Notes: generated by a model not told the origin, from the letters alone. A stretch of DNA of 64,000 nucleotides from Bacteroidota bacterium (GCA_022708025.1 JAKIZM010000004.1:28899-92898), one strand, 5' to 3'. Positions 16,305 through 24,812 are shown, counted from the stretch's first letter. Program-made: numbers and translations.

Positions 16305-17396
16305 TTATGGTCTGCCTCCAAGAACATTCTTTTCCCAGAGCTCACCTATTGCATATTCATTTAACCATTCTGTCAATGTACTTTTATCCAGCCTTTTAAA
16401 AAGAGATTCACCGTTGTTTCTATCAACTACGATAATATCTTCAGGCTCAAAGTAATTGAGAAACGTTACTGATTGTGTTGAGCAAATTACCTGTTTGTTA
16501 TTTGCAGCAACAGATTTAATTAAAGAAGTGAGCAATTCTATAGCTGCTGGATGCAGACCCAATTCCGGTTCATCAATTATTATTGTGCCGGGCAAATTTG
16601 GTTGTAATAAAAGAGTTATCAAACAAATCATTCTAAGGGTACCGTCTGAAAGATGATTTGCATTGAAATATTCATCTGAACCTACATGTTTCCATTCAAG
16701 CCGTATTTTTTCTTTGTTTAATTCTAAAGGTTGCAGTTGAAACTTGTCAAAGAATGGAGCAACTAGTCTGATTGTATTTTCAATTCTTAAAAAGTAATCA
16801 TTATGTTTTTCTTGTAATAAATAGAGAAATGCAGCAAGGTTTGAAGCATCCCTTCTTAAACTCCTGTTATCATTTATATCACCTTCCTGTTTCACTTTTG
16901 CTGTAGTACTTGTATCGTGAAAATGATAAACTCGCCAACGAGTCATTGAATTAAGGATATGATAAACAACACCTTCTTTTTGATCCATTTTATATTGTTT
17001 GATCAAATTTGTTTCGCGATTTCCATCAGAGATATCTCTTTTTGAAACTCCATCGTGTACGGGATTTTGATAAATTGTTTGTTCCAATGCGAAATAAAAA
17101 TTATTATCATTGGTAGCAACTAATTCAAACTGATAAGCATTCCATCCAAAAGATAAAAAGCCCGAAAAAGATTCTGTAAACTTTCTTCCAAAGTACAGAA
17201 AACTATCGGCCCCACCGTTTTGGGTAACATAATTTTGAAGATTTTGAGATACAATGTTATTTAAAAGATTAAAAAATTGTATAAAATTAGATTTACCCGC
17301 ACCGTTTGGACCAATCAAAACATTAATTCTTTTTAGAAGCAACTCTAATTCTTTGATTGATTTAAATCTATTAATATTTATTTGACTGACTATCAT
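16305..17396 (-). CDS. AAA (SMC/RecF-like) ATPase, partner of the DUF4276 protein
   Basis: 363 residues. Walker A GPNGAGKS at 29-36, an ABC-like signature HLSDGTLRM near 247, Walker B TIIIDEPELGLHP near 275 and a His switch ICSTQSVTFL near 305 are all present, which is the AAA_21/OLD-type ATPase pattern. Between them is a family-variable middle region (about 60-230). In known defence pairs the ATPase senses phage or damaged DNA and controls the TOPRIM nuclease. It lies between a remnant DUF3800 gene and the DUF4276 gene, and is AT-rich compared with the mod gene upstream. Confidence 0.88.
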   Translation of the reverse strand: MIVSQININRFKSIKELELLLKRINVLIGPNGAGKSNFIQFFNLLNNIVSQNLQNYVTQNGGADSFLYFGRKFTESFSGFLSFGWNAYQFELVATNDNNFYFALEQTIYQNPVHDGVSKRDISDGNRETNLIKQYKMDQKEGVVYHILNSMTRWRVYHFHDTSTTAKVKQEGDINDNRSLRRDASNLAAFLYLLQEKHNDYFLRIENTIRLVAPFFDKFQLQPLELNKEKIRLEWKHVGSDEYFNANHLSDGTLRMICLITLLLQPNLPGTIIIDEPELGLHPAAIELLTSLIKSVAANNKQVICSTQSVTFLNYFEPEDIIVVDRNNGESLFKRLDKSTLTEWLNEYAIGELWEKNVLGGRP

Positions 17397-17424
17397 TTTT
17401 AATTAATAATTTTCTTTTTCAAAG

Positions 17425-17526
17425 TTAATTAAATTCTAATCCTATTTCACTGAGTACAATTACTTTTTGCCGGCCATTTTCAAGATGGCAGCTTTCATCA
17501 CAATATATATTTATTGCTTGTGCCAT
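17425..17526 (-). pseudogene. Truncated 5' end of a second DUF3800 gene
   Basis: Starting at an ATG that overlaps the end of mod (29 bases), the frame reads MAQAINIYCDESCHLENG then RQKVIVLSEIGLEFN and stops, 33 codons in all. The first 25 codons match the intact DUF3800 gene start (15571-15638 against 17459-17526: 57 of 68 bases identical by hand alignment), then similarity ceases. The position, overlapping the mod stop codon, is what a native mod-DUF3800 operon junction would look like. It is best read as the left-over of a gene broken by insertion or recombination of the ATPase-DUF4276 module. Confidence 0.85.
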
Positions 17527-20131
17527 CCCACAACTCCACAATTTTTAATGATTCAATTCCCCTGTCATCCACAATTTTTACTGCGATGCGTTTGTGTTCG
17601 CCTGCCTCGAAGGGAAGTGATATTGTTTCTCTGTATTGTTCGATCAACTCTTCGTCAATTTCTGCTTTCAGGTTTTTTGCAAGCCGCGTCCAGCCGTCCT
17701 TCTCTCCGGACATCGGAAAGAATACCTGTCTTGGAAAAAGACTTCTTCCGTCGTAGTCTGTATCCAACAGCCACATTGCGATTTTATCTTTCCCGCCTGA
17801 CTCAATGTTGCCCGTCTTTGTATTGTAATAATCAAAGCCGAGAACTTCAACAGTATAAAGTGTTACTTCTCCTTCGTATTTTTTCTTTGCTTTTGATGTA
17901 CCCGAAGAAGGGACTTTTTCTTTTGTCTTTTTAACTACTACATCCGGTGAACCGATAAGCCAGAAACTTTCATTGCTGCTTCGTTTCTTTTTCAGGTCGT
18001 CAGTTAGCAGATCAGAGTTCATCTGAACTTTAAGTAAGGTTACTCCGGGCCATTTTGTTTCATCAATATCCTTTGCAGCTTCGGGATCAAATTGAAAAGC
18101 GGCAAATACTATCATCTTTGGTTTCGGTACGAGTGTCTGTGCTTCTTCTATTGCAAGTGCAACCTGTCTCTGTTCAAGTGGTGAATGTTCAGGTCCGAAT
18201 GAGATTACTGTCCGCAGTGTTTCTAAAGTCCCTCCTTTGGAGGGATTTAGGGAGGCTGTTTCTGCATCTGCGTGAAGCCATTTTGTTCCTGAAAAAGGCT
18301 CAACTCTTGTAAAGGCAATCTGCTGTTTGCTTTTTCCCCTTATTCCGGTGCGGAAGAGTTCTTCCCTCCATTCAGCCTGTCTTAAAGTTTCACCTGATCT
18401 TACAATTGAATTATCCGCTCCTACTTCCTGACCGAAACCGGCTTCCACTTCGTCAATAGAACGGACAGCAAGAGATGGGACTGCTTCTACTGTAAACGGT
18501 CCTGTTACCCTGTGTTTTGATCTGTCAATAAACGGTTTATCATAAAGTGTTTCTGTTGCAGGCGGCTCGTTGTTTGCAATTGAACCAAGGGTAATATGAG
18601 GAACCGTTTCATATTTAAATCCGCTGCCAACACCTTCTGCAGGATGTGCGAGCTCATAGTAATCGAAAAGTGAAGTCATTAGTCTTTGTTTAGCAAGAGT
18701 AATTGCAACACGCGAAGTATCGCAGGTAATCCATCTTCTTCCCCATAGTTCTGCAACATAAGCAGTTGTGCCACTTCCACAGGTAGGGTCAAAAACAAGA
18801 TCACCTGGATCAGTCGTCAATAGAGTACATCTTTGAATAACTGTATCCAAAGTCTGAACGATATATGCAATATCTTTTGGGCCTGACATATCCGCCCATA
18901 AAGATGTTAATGGTGTTACTGGATAATCCTGATGATATAGTTTATAATAAAGATTTTCACCAGCAGCAAAAATTCTTTTCTCCTTTATTAACTTTCTCAT
19001 CCCGTCTTCGGGTGTAACCCAACAACCATTTTTGGGTGGGTAATATGTTTTACCATTAAAACTAATTGCATAATCCATACTTGCAGAATAACCCGAAGGC
19101 CTTGGAAGGACAGCTCTAAATATTTTAGCACCATCTGGAAGCAATTTGTGATTATGATGCTCATCATCATTTAACTTTCTAATTTCACCACTAGGTAATT
19201 CAACCCAAGTCCAATTTGGTAGTCCTTGAATATCCTGATACTGAAACAGTTTTCTATACTTTAATTGAGATAAATTCTTTGAATAAAATAAGATATAATC
19301 ATTCATTCTCTCCAAATACTTTGCCCCAAATGGCATCGTTTTTTTCCTGAACGGTATTATGGCAACAAAGTTTTTTGGTTCAAAAATCTCATCCATAAGT
19401 TCTTTGACATGATGAACATTCTCATCGCTAATTTGCACAAAGCAACTTCCGCTTTCGTGGAGTAATTCTCTTGCAAGCAACAACCTGTCGCGCAAATAAG
19501 TTAAATAAGAGTGTATGCCAAGCTCCCAGGTATCACGGAAAGCTTTTATAGTTTCCGGTTCAGCGGTCAGGTCTTCATCTTTTCCGTCTTTAACATCTCG
19601 TTTATTTACAAACGGCTGAAAGTTGCTTCCGTATTTAATTCCGTACGGCGGGTCAATGTAAATCATCTGCACCTGTCCGGCTAAACCTTCCTTTTCAATC
19701 AATGAGTTCATTACAAGCAGGCTGTCTCCAGAAATAAGACGATTGCTCCAGTTATGTCTGTGTTTATAAAACTCAACTGCTTCTCTTAACGGAGGATTTT
19801 CTTCCTGTGAGGTAAACAAAGACATCTGCTCATAGTTGCTGCCATTCTTTTTTCTAACCCCTTCAATAATAGAACGGGGATCAATTCTCTCGTGAACGTG
19901 CAGCGAAACGGTATCAACATCAAATGAAAGACGCTCAGCTTTGCCAGCCCACTGCAACTGCGGATCTAAGTGAGGATCGTACTGATATGTTTTCTTTCCT
20001 GAGTCTTTATCTGTATCAGGTGTAACCAAACCAACAGGCGGATTGTTTGAGCGGTCTTTATCTTTGTGTTCGTACTGCTCGATTGGTTTTTTGTTGACGG
20101 AAGTTTTGGTTTTCTTTTTACCTTTTGCCAT
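17498..20131 (-). CDS. mod: Type III-like site-specific DNA-methyltransferase (adenine-specific, Mod subunit)
   Basis: 877 residues from the ATG at 20131, preceded by AAAGG; the open frame begins two codons earlier at a TTG. Methyltransferase motif IV is DPPY (near 160) and motif I is FDPTCGSGT (near 446); this order, IV before I, defines beta-class N6-adenine enzymes. The target recognition region lies between them. The C-terminal 350 residues are a Mod-specific domain. It methylates host sites and guides Res. Base composition is mosaic: flanks about 42-47% G+C, recognition region 20-37% in lines counted by hand, suggesting domain exchange. A palindromic repeat is translated in frame at 18225-18257. 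Confidence 0.9.
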   Translation of the reverse strand: MAKGKKKTKTSVNKKPIEQYEHKDKDRSNNPPVGLVTPDTDKDSGKKTYQYDPHLDPQLQWAGKAERLSFDVDTVSLHVHERIDPRSIIEGVRKKNGSNYEQMSLFTSQEENPPLREAVEFYKHRHNWSNRLISGDSLLVMNSLIEKEGLAGQVQMIYIDPPYGIKYGSNFQPFVNKRDVKDGKDEDLTAEPETIKAFRDTWELGIHSYLTYLRDRLLLARELLHESGSCFVQISDENVHHVKELMDEIFEPKNFVAIIPFRKKTMPFGAKYLERMNDYILFYSKNLSQLKYRKLFQYQDIQGLPNWTWVELPSGEIRKLNDDEHHNHKLLPDGAKIFRAVLPRPSGYSASMDYAISFNGKTYYPPKNGCWVTPEDGMRKLIKEKRIFAAGENLYYKLYHQDYPVTPLTSLWADMSGPKDIAYIVQTLDTVIQRCTLLTTDPGDLVFDPTCGSGTTAYVAELWGRRWITCDTSRVAITLAKQRLMTSLFDYYELAHPAEGVGSGFKYETVPHITLGSIANNEPPATETLYDKPFIDRSKHRVTGPFTVEAVPSLAVRSIDEVEAGFGQEVGADNSIVRSGETLRQAEWREELFRTGIRGKSKQQIAFTRVEPFSGTKWLHADAETASLNPSKGGTLETLRTVISFGPEHSPLEQRQVALAIEEAQTLVPKPKMIVFAAFQFDPEAAKDIDETKWPGVTLLKVQMNSDLLTDDLKKKRSSNESFWLIGSPDVVVKKTKEKVPSSGTSKAKKKYEGEVTLYTVEVLGFDYYNTKTGNIESGGKDKIAMWLLDTDYDGRSLFPRQVFFPMSGEKDGWTRLAKNLKAEIDEELIEQYRETISLPFEAGEHKRIAVKIVDDRGIESLKIVELWDGTSNKYIL
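18225..18257 (-). repeat. Palindromic element inside the mod coding sequence
   Basis: The 33-base stretch contains TCCCTCC-TTT-GGAGGGA (18229-18245) followed by TTTAGGGAGG, so two overlapping stems can form. It is translated in the mod frame as ASLNPSKGGTL. CCCTCC/GGAGGG elements of this kind are usually intergenic repeats in Bacteroidota genomes (recollection, not checked). No stop or frameshift results. Confidence 0.65.
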
Positions 20132-20395
20132 TAGCAAAACCTTTTAGAGTTTAATTGATTTATTCTGCCCACCAACTCTGTATTTGGTAAGAATTTTTTG
20201 CTGGACTTGTTCATTCTGTCAGCAACTTTCAAATCATTAAGTGTAAAATAAATAATACTCTTAAATAAGTGAAGTTTTTTTGTGATGAATATTTAATTTT
20301 AAAATTTAAGGAGAACAAGAATTACTGACTTTTGTTTAAGTCTTTTTATAAAACTCATAAAAAGATTTTCGAAGTGTTAAAGATAAGGATTTTAG

Positions 20396-20468
20396 AGCCA
20401 ACTGCCGGATTCGAACCGGCGACCTAATCATTACGAATGATTTGCTCTACCAGCTGAGCTAAGTTGGC
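20396..20468 (-). tRNA. tRNA-Thr (anticodon CGT)
   Basis: 73 bases with full cloverleaf. The acceptor stem is GCCAACT/AGTTGGC, the D arm contains AGCTCAGCTGGTAGAGC, the anticodon stem is AATCA/TGATT around the loop TTCGTAA giving anticodon CGT (reads ACG, threonine), and the T arm is GCCGG TTCGAAT CCGGC. The discriminator base is T and CCA is not encoded. Its 3' end faces the restriction island. Confidence 0.95.
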
Positions 20469-20527
20469 ATATTTCTACAAAGAACAAGGCGAAGAATAAA
20501 TCTTCGCCTGCAATCATAATTTAAATA

Positions 20528-20623
20528 CTATCTTGCTCTTTTCTTATGTCTGTTCTTGCGTAGTCTTTTTTTCCTTTTGTGTGTTGACATTTTATGGCGT
20601 TTTCTTTTTTTACCACAAGGCAT
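20528..20623 (-). CDS. AURKAIP1/COX24 domain miniprotein, predicted small ribosomal subunit component
   Basis: 31 codons: MPCGKKRKRHKM then STHKRKKRLRKNRHKKRAR. The lysine/arginine-rich sequence matches the short COX24-domain proteins annotated throughout Bacteroidota and is related to mitochondrial mS38 and, in actinobacteria, bS22, which bind 16S rRNA near the decoding site. An excellent AAAAGGAG ribosome binding site lies nine bases before the ATG. It is too short for most gene finders. The role as a ribosomal protein is inferred from the family. Confidence 0.85.
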   Translation of the reverse strand: MPCGKKRKRHKMSTHKRKKRLRKNRHKKRAR

Positions 20624-20650
20624 ATTTTTCTTCTCCTTTTAAGATATTTA

Positions 20651-21358
20651 TCAATGATTTTTCAATAACTGTTCTGCTTTTTGCCCGATCTCATTTGTCG
20701 GATTGAGATCATAAGCTTTTTGCAACCACTCTTTTGATTTTGCAAGATTACCAGCAGATAAATTTACAACTCCTAAATTTAAATGCGCTATCTGATGGTT
20801 GGGCACATATTTTAATGCAGTTTCCATTTCCTTAATTGCATTGGGATAATCTCTTAAGTTAAAATAACAAACTCCCATATCTACTCTTGCATCTGCATCA
20901 GCCGGATTTTTTTCAAGATATGTTTTATAGTTCTGAATTGCAGCCTCAAACAAACCTGAATCATTCTTTAAATGTGCAAGTTCAAGAAGACTTTGTTGGT
21001 CTTCAGGATTTTGTTTTACTTTTTCTTCAAGTTCATTTATCGTCTGTAAACTATTCAGATTCACACCAGAATTTGTTTCTGACTGTTGCTCATTCTGATT
21101 TACAGAATTTACAACTCTGCTTGAAGAACTCAGCATTCCTGAGGATAAAAGTATTATTACAATTGCAGCAATACCACCAGCTAAAATGCCATAAATAATT
21201 ATGGGGTTTAATGTTTTACCATCCGCATCAGAAATATTTTGTTTAGTAACAGATACAGATTTGGAATTTTTGTTATTACTTATTTTAGCTCCACACTCAG
21301 GACAAAACTTATGATGTGCTTCTAATTTACTTCCGCACTGATTACAAAACTTAGCCAT
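20651..21358 (-). CDS. Zinc-ribbon, membrane-anchored tetratricopeptide repeat protein
   Basis: 235 residues from the ATG at 21358 (a TTG one codon earlier is ignored). The N-terminus is a zinc ribbon with CNQC and CPEC (Cys 5, 8, 19, 22). A transmembrane helix lies near 50-72 (IIYGILAGGIAAIVIILLSSG), and after a polar linker come about three tetratricopeptide repeats (residues 105-235, for example AAIQNYKTYLEKNPADADARVD and AIKEMETALKYVPNHQ). Such proteins are scaffolds; the precise role is unknown. It sits five bases after the HU gene and before the COX24 gene, so the three may be cotranscribed. Confidence 0.8.
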   Translation of the reverse strand: MAKFCNQCGSKLEAHHKFCPECGAKISNNKNSKSVSVTKQNISDADGKTLNPIIIYGILAGGIAAIVIILLSSGMLSSSSRVVNSVNQNEQQSETNSGVNLNSLQTINELEEKVKQNPEDQQSLLELAHLKNDSGLFEAAIQNYKTYLEKNPADADARVDMGVCYFNLRDYPNAIKEMETALKYVPNHQIAHLNLGVVNLSAGNLAKSKEWLQKAYDLNPTNEIGQKAEQLLKNH

Positions 21359-21363
21359 CAAAC

Positions 21364-21663
21364 CTATCTCTTCAATTTTCCGGCAAGACCGGCTTTAACA
21401 ATTTCTTTAAACTCTTTGGAAAACTTAAAAGTTGGAACAAAATGCTCGTCAACAAAAACCTTTTCACCGGTTTTTGGATTTCTGGCAGTTCGTGCATTTT
21501 TCTTTTTTACTTTATAGCTACCAAAGCCACGAATTTCAATTCCCTTCCCCTGTTTCAATGCCTCAATCACAGTTGTAAAGAATCCTTCAATAATTGCCTC
21601 AGTTTCAAGCTTGGTAAGCCCTGTACCGGCGGCAACTTTATCTACAATATCAGCTTTTGTCAT
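21364..21663 (-). CDS. HU/IHF-family nucleoid protein
   Basis: 99 residues from MTKADIVDKV; the frame opens 23 codons upstream but HU proteins start here. The DNA-binding arm contains the family signature GFGSYKVKKKNARTARNPKTGEKV (proline at its tip), and the body has the GLTKLETEAIIEGFF helix. It bends and compacts DNA as a dimer. The length is slightly above that of E. coli HU (90) because of a C-terminal AGLAGKLKR tail. HU versus IHF cannot be decided by eye. Confidence 0.93.
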   Translation of the reverse strand: MTKADIVDKVAAGTGLTKLETEAIIEGFFTTVIEALKQGKGIEIRGFGSYKVKKKNARTARNPKTGEKVFVDEHFVPTFKFSKEFKEIVKAGLAGKLKR

Positions 21664-21911
21664 TTCAAACCTATTTTTCTGACAGTAAATTTTTTGGAGG
21701 CAAAAAATATTAAAGATTTGGGCTAAATCCAACTTAAATGCTTATTTTATAATATATTAGAAAGTGCATCATTTTTGCTTTTACCAAATATTTTTTCTCA
21801 CATTGAAAGAATATTTAATTCAGATCTTTGTTATTTTTGAGGAAAATGAAATAAAAGTCTGCTAATTATGGCAAGATGATTGTTAGTATTGTTGCCTGAT
21901 AGGAAATAAAA

Positions 21912-22259
21912 ATGCAATTAATCGATATCATTCAGCTTATATTTCTGGGGTTCATATTTATAAGCCTGATAATTATTATTACTACATATTTTGCTTACAG
22001 AAAACGGAAGCAATCTGTCCGGAATCAGAAAAATAAATCTGCAGAAAAAATAATTAAACCTGAACCTGATTCTGTATCTAATCAAAAAACGACAGAAGAA
22101 AAAGATGCTCTCAAAACAGTTAGCATATTAACCCAAACTCCCGCTATTACTAAAAAGAAAAAAAATAAGTTTGAAGTATTTAAACCTGCAAGTGATGGTG
22201 GTTCAATTAAGAAATCCAAAACTCCTGATACAAAACAACCTCCCAAAACAAAATTATAA
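21912..22259 (+). CDS. Small single-pass membrane protein
   Basis: 115 residues: one transmembrane helix (about 8-27, IFLGFIFISLIIIITTYFAY) followed by a cytoplasmic, lysine-rich, low-complexity tail without recognisable domain. A GGAAATAAAA ribosome binding region precedes the ATG. The biased tail composition means the frame could be poorly conserved, yet the ribosome binding site and helix support a real gene. Function unknown. Confidence 0.6.
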   Translation: MQLIDIIQLIFLGFIFISLIIIITTYFAYRKRKQSVRNQKNKSAEKIIKPEPDSVSNQKTTEEKDALKTVSILTQTPAITKKKKNKFEVFKPASDGGSIKKSKTPDTKQPPKTKL

Positions 22260-22338
22260 CTAATCAAATTGACATACTTCTCAGGTCGTGTAAATCACAG
22301 CTCTGACTTCTAACCTCATTCAAAAAATTATTCTTTAG

Positions 22339-22346
22339 TATATTTG
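22339..22346 (+). promoter_or_regulatory. Bacteroidota-type -7 element before the copper genes
   Basis: TATATTTG matches the TAnnTTTG consensus of the Bacteroidota primary sigma factor and lies 33 bases before the ATG of the copper chaperone gene. No clear -33 TTTG is seen at the right distance. Confidence 0.4.
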
Positions 22347-22379
22347 AATCGAAATTAAATATAATTAAAAGGAATAAAG

Positions 22380-22577
22380 ATGGAAGTAAAATTTAAAATT
22401 GATGGTATGAACTGCAACCATTGTGTAATGGCTGTAAAGAAAGAAATTCAAAAACTTGATGTCGATAGCCTTGATGTAAAAATTGGTGAAGCTACTGTTA
22501 AGTTTGATGAAAAGAAAGTAAGTGAATCTCAGATTAAGGATGCTATAGCTGAAGCTGGTTATGCAGTAATTCAATAA
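22380..22577 (+). CDS. copZ: Heavy-metal-associated domain protein, probable copper chaperone
   Basis: 65 residues, one ferredoxin-fold HMA domain with the metal motif GMNCNHC (residues 9-15). It would carry Cu(I) in the cytoplasm and hand it to the P-type ATPase encoded six bases downstream. AAAAGGAATAAAG provides the ribosome binding site. CopZ is inferred from size and neighbour; metal specificity is not proven. Confidence 0.88.
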   Translation: MEVKFKIDGMNCNHCVMAVKKEIQKLDVDSLDVKIGEATVKFDEKKVSESQIKDAIAEAGYAVIQ

Positions 22578-22583
22578 TTAAAA

Positions 22584-24812
22584 ATGATTGAAACGAAAAA
22601 AATATCACTTCCTGTTGAAGGGATGACCTGTGCAAGCTGTGTTGCAAGGGTTGAGAAAACTGTTGCCAAAGTTGAAGGGATAAAAAATGTTAGTGTAAAT
22701 CTGGCTACAGAAAAAGTTTCCTTCGATTATGATCCAAAGTTGGTTGATCTTAAAGATGTTGCTGCCAGAATTGAAGATGCCGGTTATAAACTTGATCTTA
22801 TAGATACAACAAAGGAAGAAACTTCAGATACTGAGTTAAAAACATCAAACTCTGACTATCAGCAGGAATTAAAAAAGGATCTTATTTTTTCAATCATAAT
22901 GACGATTCCTATTGTAATTATTAATATGGGGATTATGTGGGAAAATTTTTTCCTGAATAATCATTTTACTGCTGAACAGATTAACAAAATCCTTCTCATT
23001 CTTACAACGCCGGTTATATTTATTTCAGGTAAAAGATTTTTTTCGATATTCTTGAAAAATCTAAAACACTTTACTGCCGATATGAATTCACTTGTGGCAG
23101 TTGGAACAGGTTCTGCATACATATATAGTATGCTTATAACTTTGTTTCCGGAACTTTTTTCTCATCATCAAAATGTCAGTCATGTTTACTTTGATACAAC
23201 CGTTGTAATAATAACATTGATATTGCTGGGCAGATATCTTGAAGCAAGAGCAAAATCTAAAACAGGCACCGCGATTAAAAAGCTGATGGAGTTACAGCCA
23301 AAAACAGCGCTTGTAAAAGAGAATAATCTTGAAATAGAGAAGCCTTTAAGTGAATTGAAAATTGGTGATATAATAATTATTAAACCGGGCGCAAAAATTC
23401 CTTCTGATGGTTTAATTATTTCCGGAACATCTGCAATTGATGAATCAATGATAACCGGTGAGAGTTTACCGGTTGAAAAAATAATTGGTTCAAAAGTTAT
23501 CGGCGGCACCATAAACACCAACGGATATTTTGAATTTGAAATTACCGATATCGGTAAAGATTCAGTGCTTGGTCATATTATTAAACTTGTTGAAGATGCA
23601 CAGGGTTCAAAAGCACCAATACAAAATATTGCCGATAAAGTTGCTGCGGTGTTTGTTCCAAGCGTGATATTAATAGCAATTGTAACCTTTATTTACTGGC
23701 TGATTTTTGCTCAAGCTGATTTGAGTATTGCATTAATAAACTTTGTTGCTGTTCTAATAATCGCCTGTCCCTGTGCACTTGGTTTAGCAACTCCAACTGC
23801 TTTAATAGTAGCAATGGGCAAAGCAGCCCAAAATGGAATTTTATTCAAAGACGGTGAAAGCCTTGAAGAACTTCACAGAGCAGATACAATTGTGTTTGAT
23901 AAAACCGGAACTTTAACCGAAGGAAAGCTTTCAATAAAAGATATTTTCTTTGATAGCATTTCTGAAAAAGAATTCCTTTCATTTTTGGCATCACTGGAAA
24001 AAAGATCCGATCATCCGCTTGCAAAAGCAGTTATAGATTATGCTTCTGATAAAGATGTTAATTATTATGAAACTGAAGGGTTTGAAAATAGATCAGGTAA
24101 AGGATTGATGGCTAAAATTAATGGCAAGCTTGTTATTGCGGGCAATAGCCAATTGATGCAGGAAAATAAAATCCCGCTTGAACGATTCTCAAAAGAATTA
24201 TCAAACGAAAGCATTAAAAATACTTCAATAATCTTTTTAGCCGTTGAAAAGGAATTAAAAGGATTCGTTACAGTTGTTGATTCAATCAAACCAACATCAA
24301 AAGAAGTAATTGATGGCTTGAAAAAGATAAATGTAACACCTGTTCTTTCTTCCGGCGATAATGAAAGCACAACAAAAAAGATTGCCGGGTTGGCTGGAAT
24401 TGAAAAATATTTTGCTGAAGTTACACCTGAAAACAAATTAGTTAAGATTAAAGAATTGCAATCTGAAAATAAAAAAGTAGTTATGGTCGGCGATGGTATT
24501 AACGATGCGCCTGCTTTGGCACAAAGTGATATCGGAATTGCAATTGGCACCGGAACTGATGTTGCAATTGAAAGTGCAGGAGTTGTTTTATTAAGCGGCG
24601 ATCTTAAAGGCGTTTTGAAAGCAATAAGACTTTCAAACAAAACTATTAGCGTAATTAAGCAAAATCTTTTCTGGGCTTTTATTTATAATGTAATCGGTAT
24701 TCCGCTTGCAGCCTTAGGAATGCTTAATCCAATGTTTGCTGCATTGGCAATGTCTTTAAGCTCAGTTTCTGTTATAAGTAATTCACTTAGACTTAAGAGC
24801 AGTAAAATTTAA
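22584..24812 (+). CDS. copA: Copper-translocating P1B-type ATPase
   Basis: 742 residues. One N-terminal HMA domain with GMTCASC (13-19), eight hydrophobic helices, the transport motif CPC at 395-397, phosphorylation site DKTGT (Asp439), HP motif at 477-478, TGES in the actuator domain (about 291) and GDGINDAP near 638. The CPC motif together with the N-terminal GMTCASC and NxxS-type residues in the last helices indicate a Cu(I) exporter. It forms a two-gene unit with the chaperone upstream and ends in a bidirectional terminator. Confidence 0.95.
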   Translation: MIETKKISLPVEGMTCASCVARVEKTVAKVEGIKNVSVNLATEKVSFDYDPKLVDLKDVAARIEDAGYKLDLIDTTKEETSDTELKTSNSDYQQELKKDLIFSIIMTIPIVIINMGIMWENFFLNNHFTAEQINKILLILTTPVIFISGKRFFSIFLKNLKHFTADMNSLVAVGTGSAYIYSMLITLFPELFSHHQNVSHVYFDTTVVIITLILLGRYLEARAKSKTGTAIKKLMELQPKTALVKENNLEIEKPLSELKIGDIIIIKPGAKIPSDGLIISGTSAIDESMITGESLPVEKIIGSKVIGGTINTNGYFEFEITDIGKDSVLGHIIKLVEDAQGSKAPIQNIADKVAAVFVPSVILIAIVTFIYWLIFAQADLSIALINFVAVLIIACPCALGLATPTALIVAMGKAAQNGILFKDGESLEELHRADTIVFDKTGTLTEGKLSIKDIFFDSISEKEFLSFLASLEKRSDHPLAKAVIDYASDKDVNYYETEGFENRSGKGLMAKINGKLVIAGNSQLMQENKIPLERFSKELSNESIKNTSIIFLAVEKELKGFVTVVDSIKPTSKEVIDGLKKINVTPVLSSGDNESTTKKIAGLAGIEKYFAEVTPENKLVKIKELQSENKKVVMVGDGINDAPALAQSDIGIAIGTGTDVAIESAGVVLLSGDLKGVLKAIRLSNKTISVIKQNLFWAFIYNVIGIPLAALGMLNPMFAALAMSLSSVSVISNSLRLKSSKI

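Noticed and set aside
20132..20395. A small RNA or promoter between mod and tRNA-Thr
   Set aside because: No convincing promoter for mod, hairpin or conserved RNA feature could be recognised there.
11347..20468. The restriction island as an integrative element inserted at tRNA-Thr
   Set aside because: The tRNA 3' end faces the island, but I saw no repeat of the tRNA 3' end at the far side (11347-11528) and no integrase gene in the window.
22261..22338. TTGACA-like hexamer near 22270 as the copper operon -35
   Set aside because: No -10 or -7 element at the right spacing; the TATATTTG nearer to the gene is preferred.
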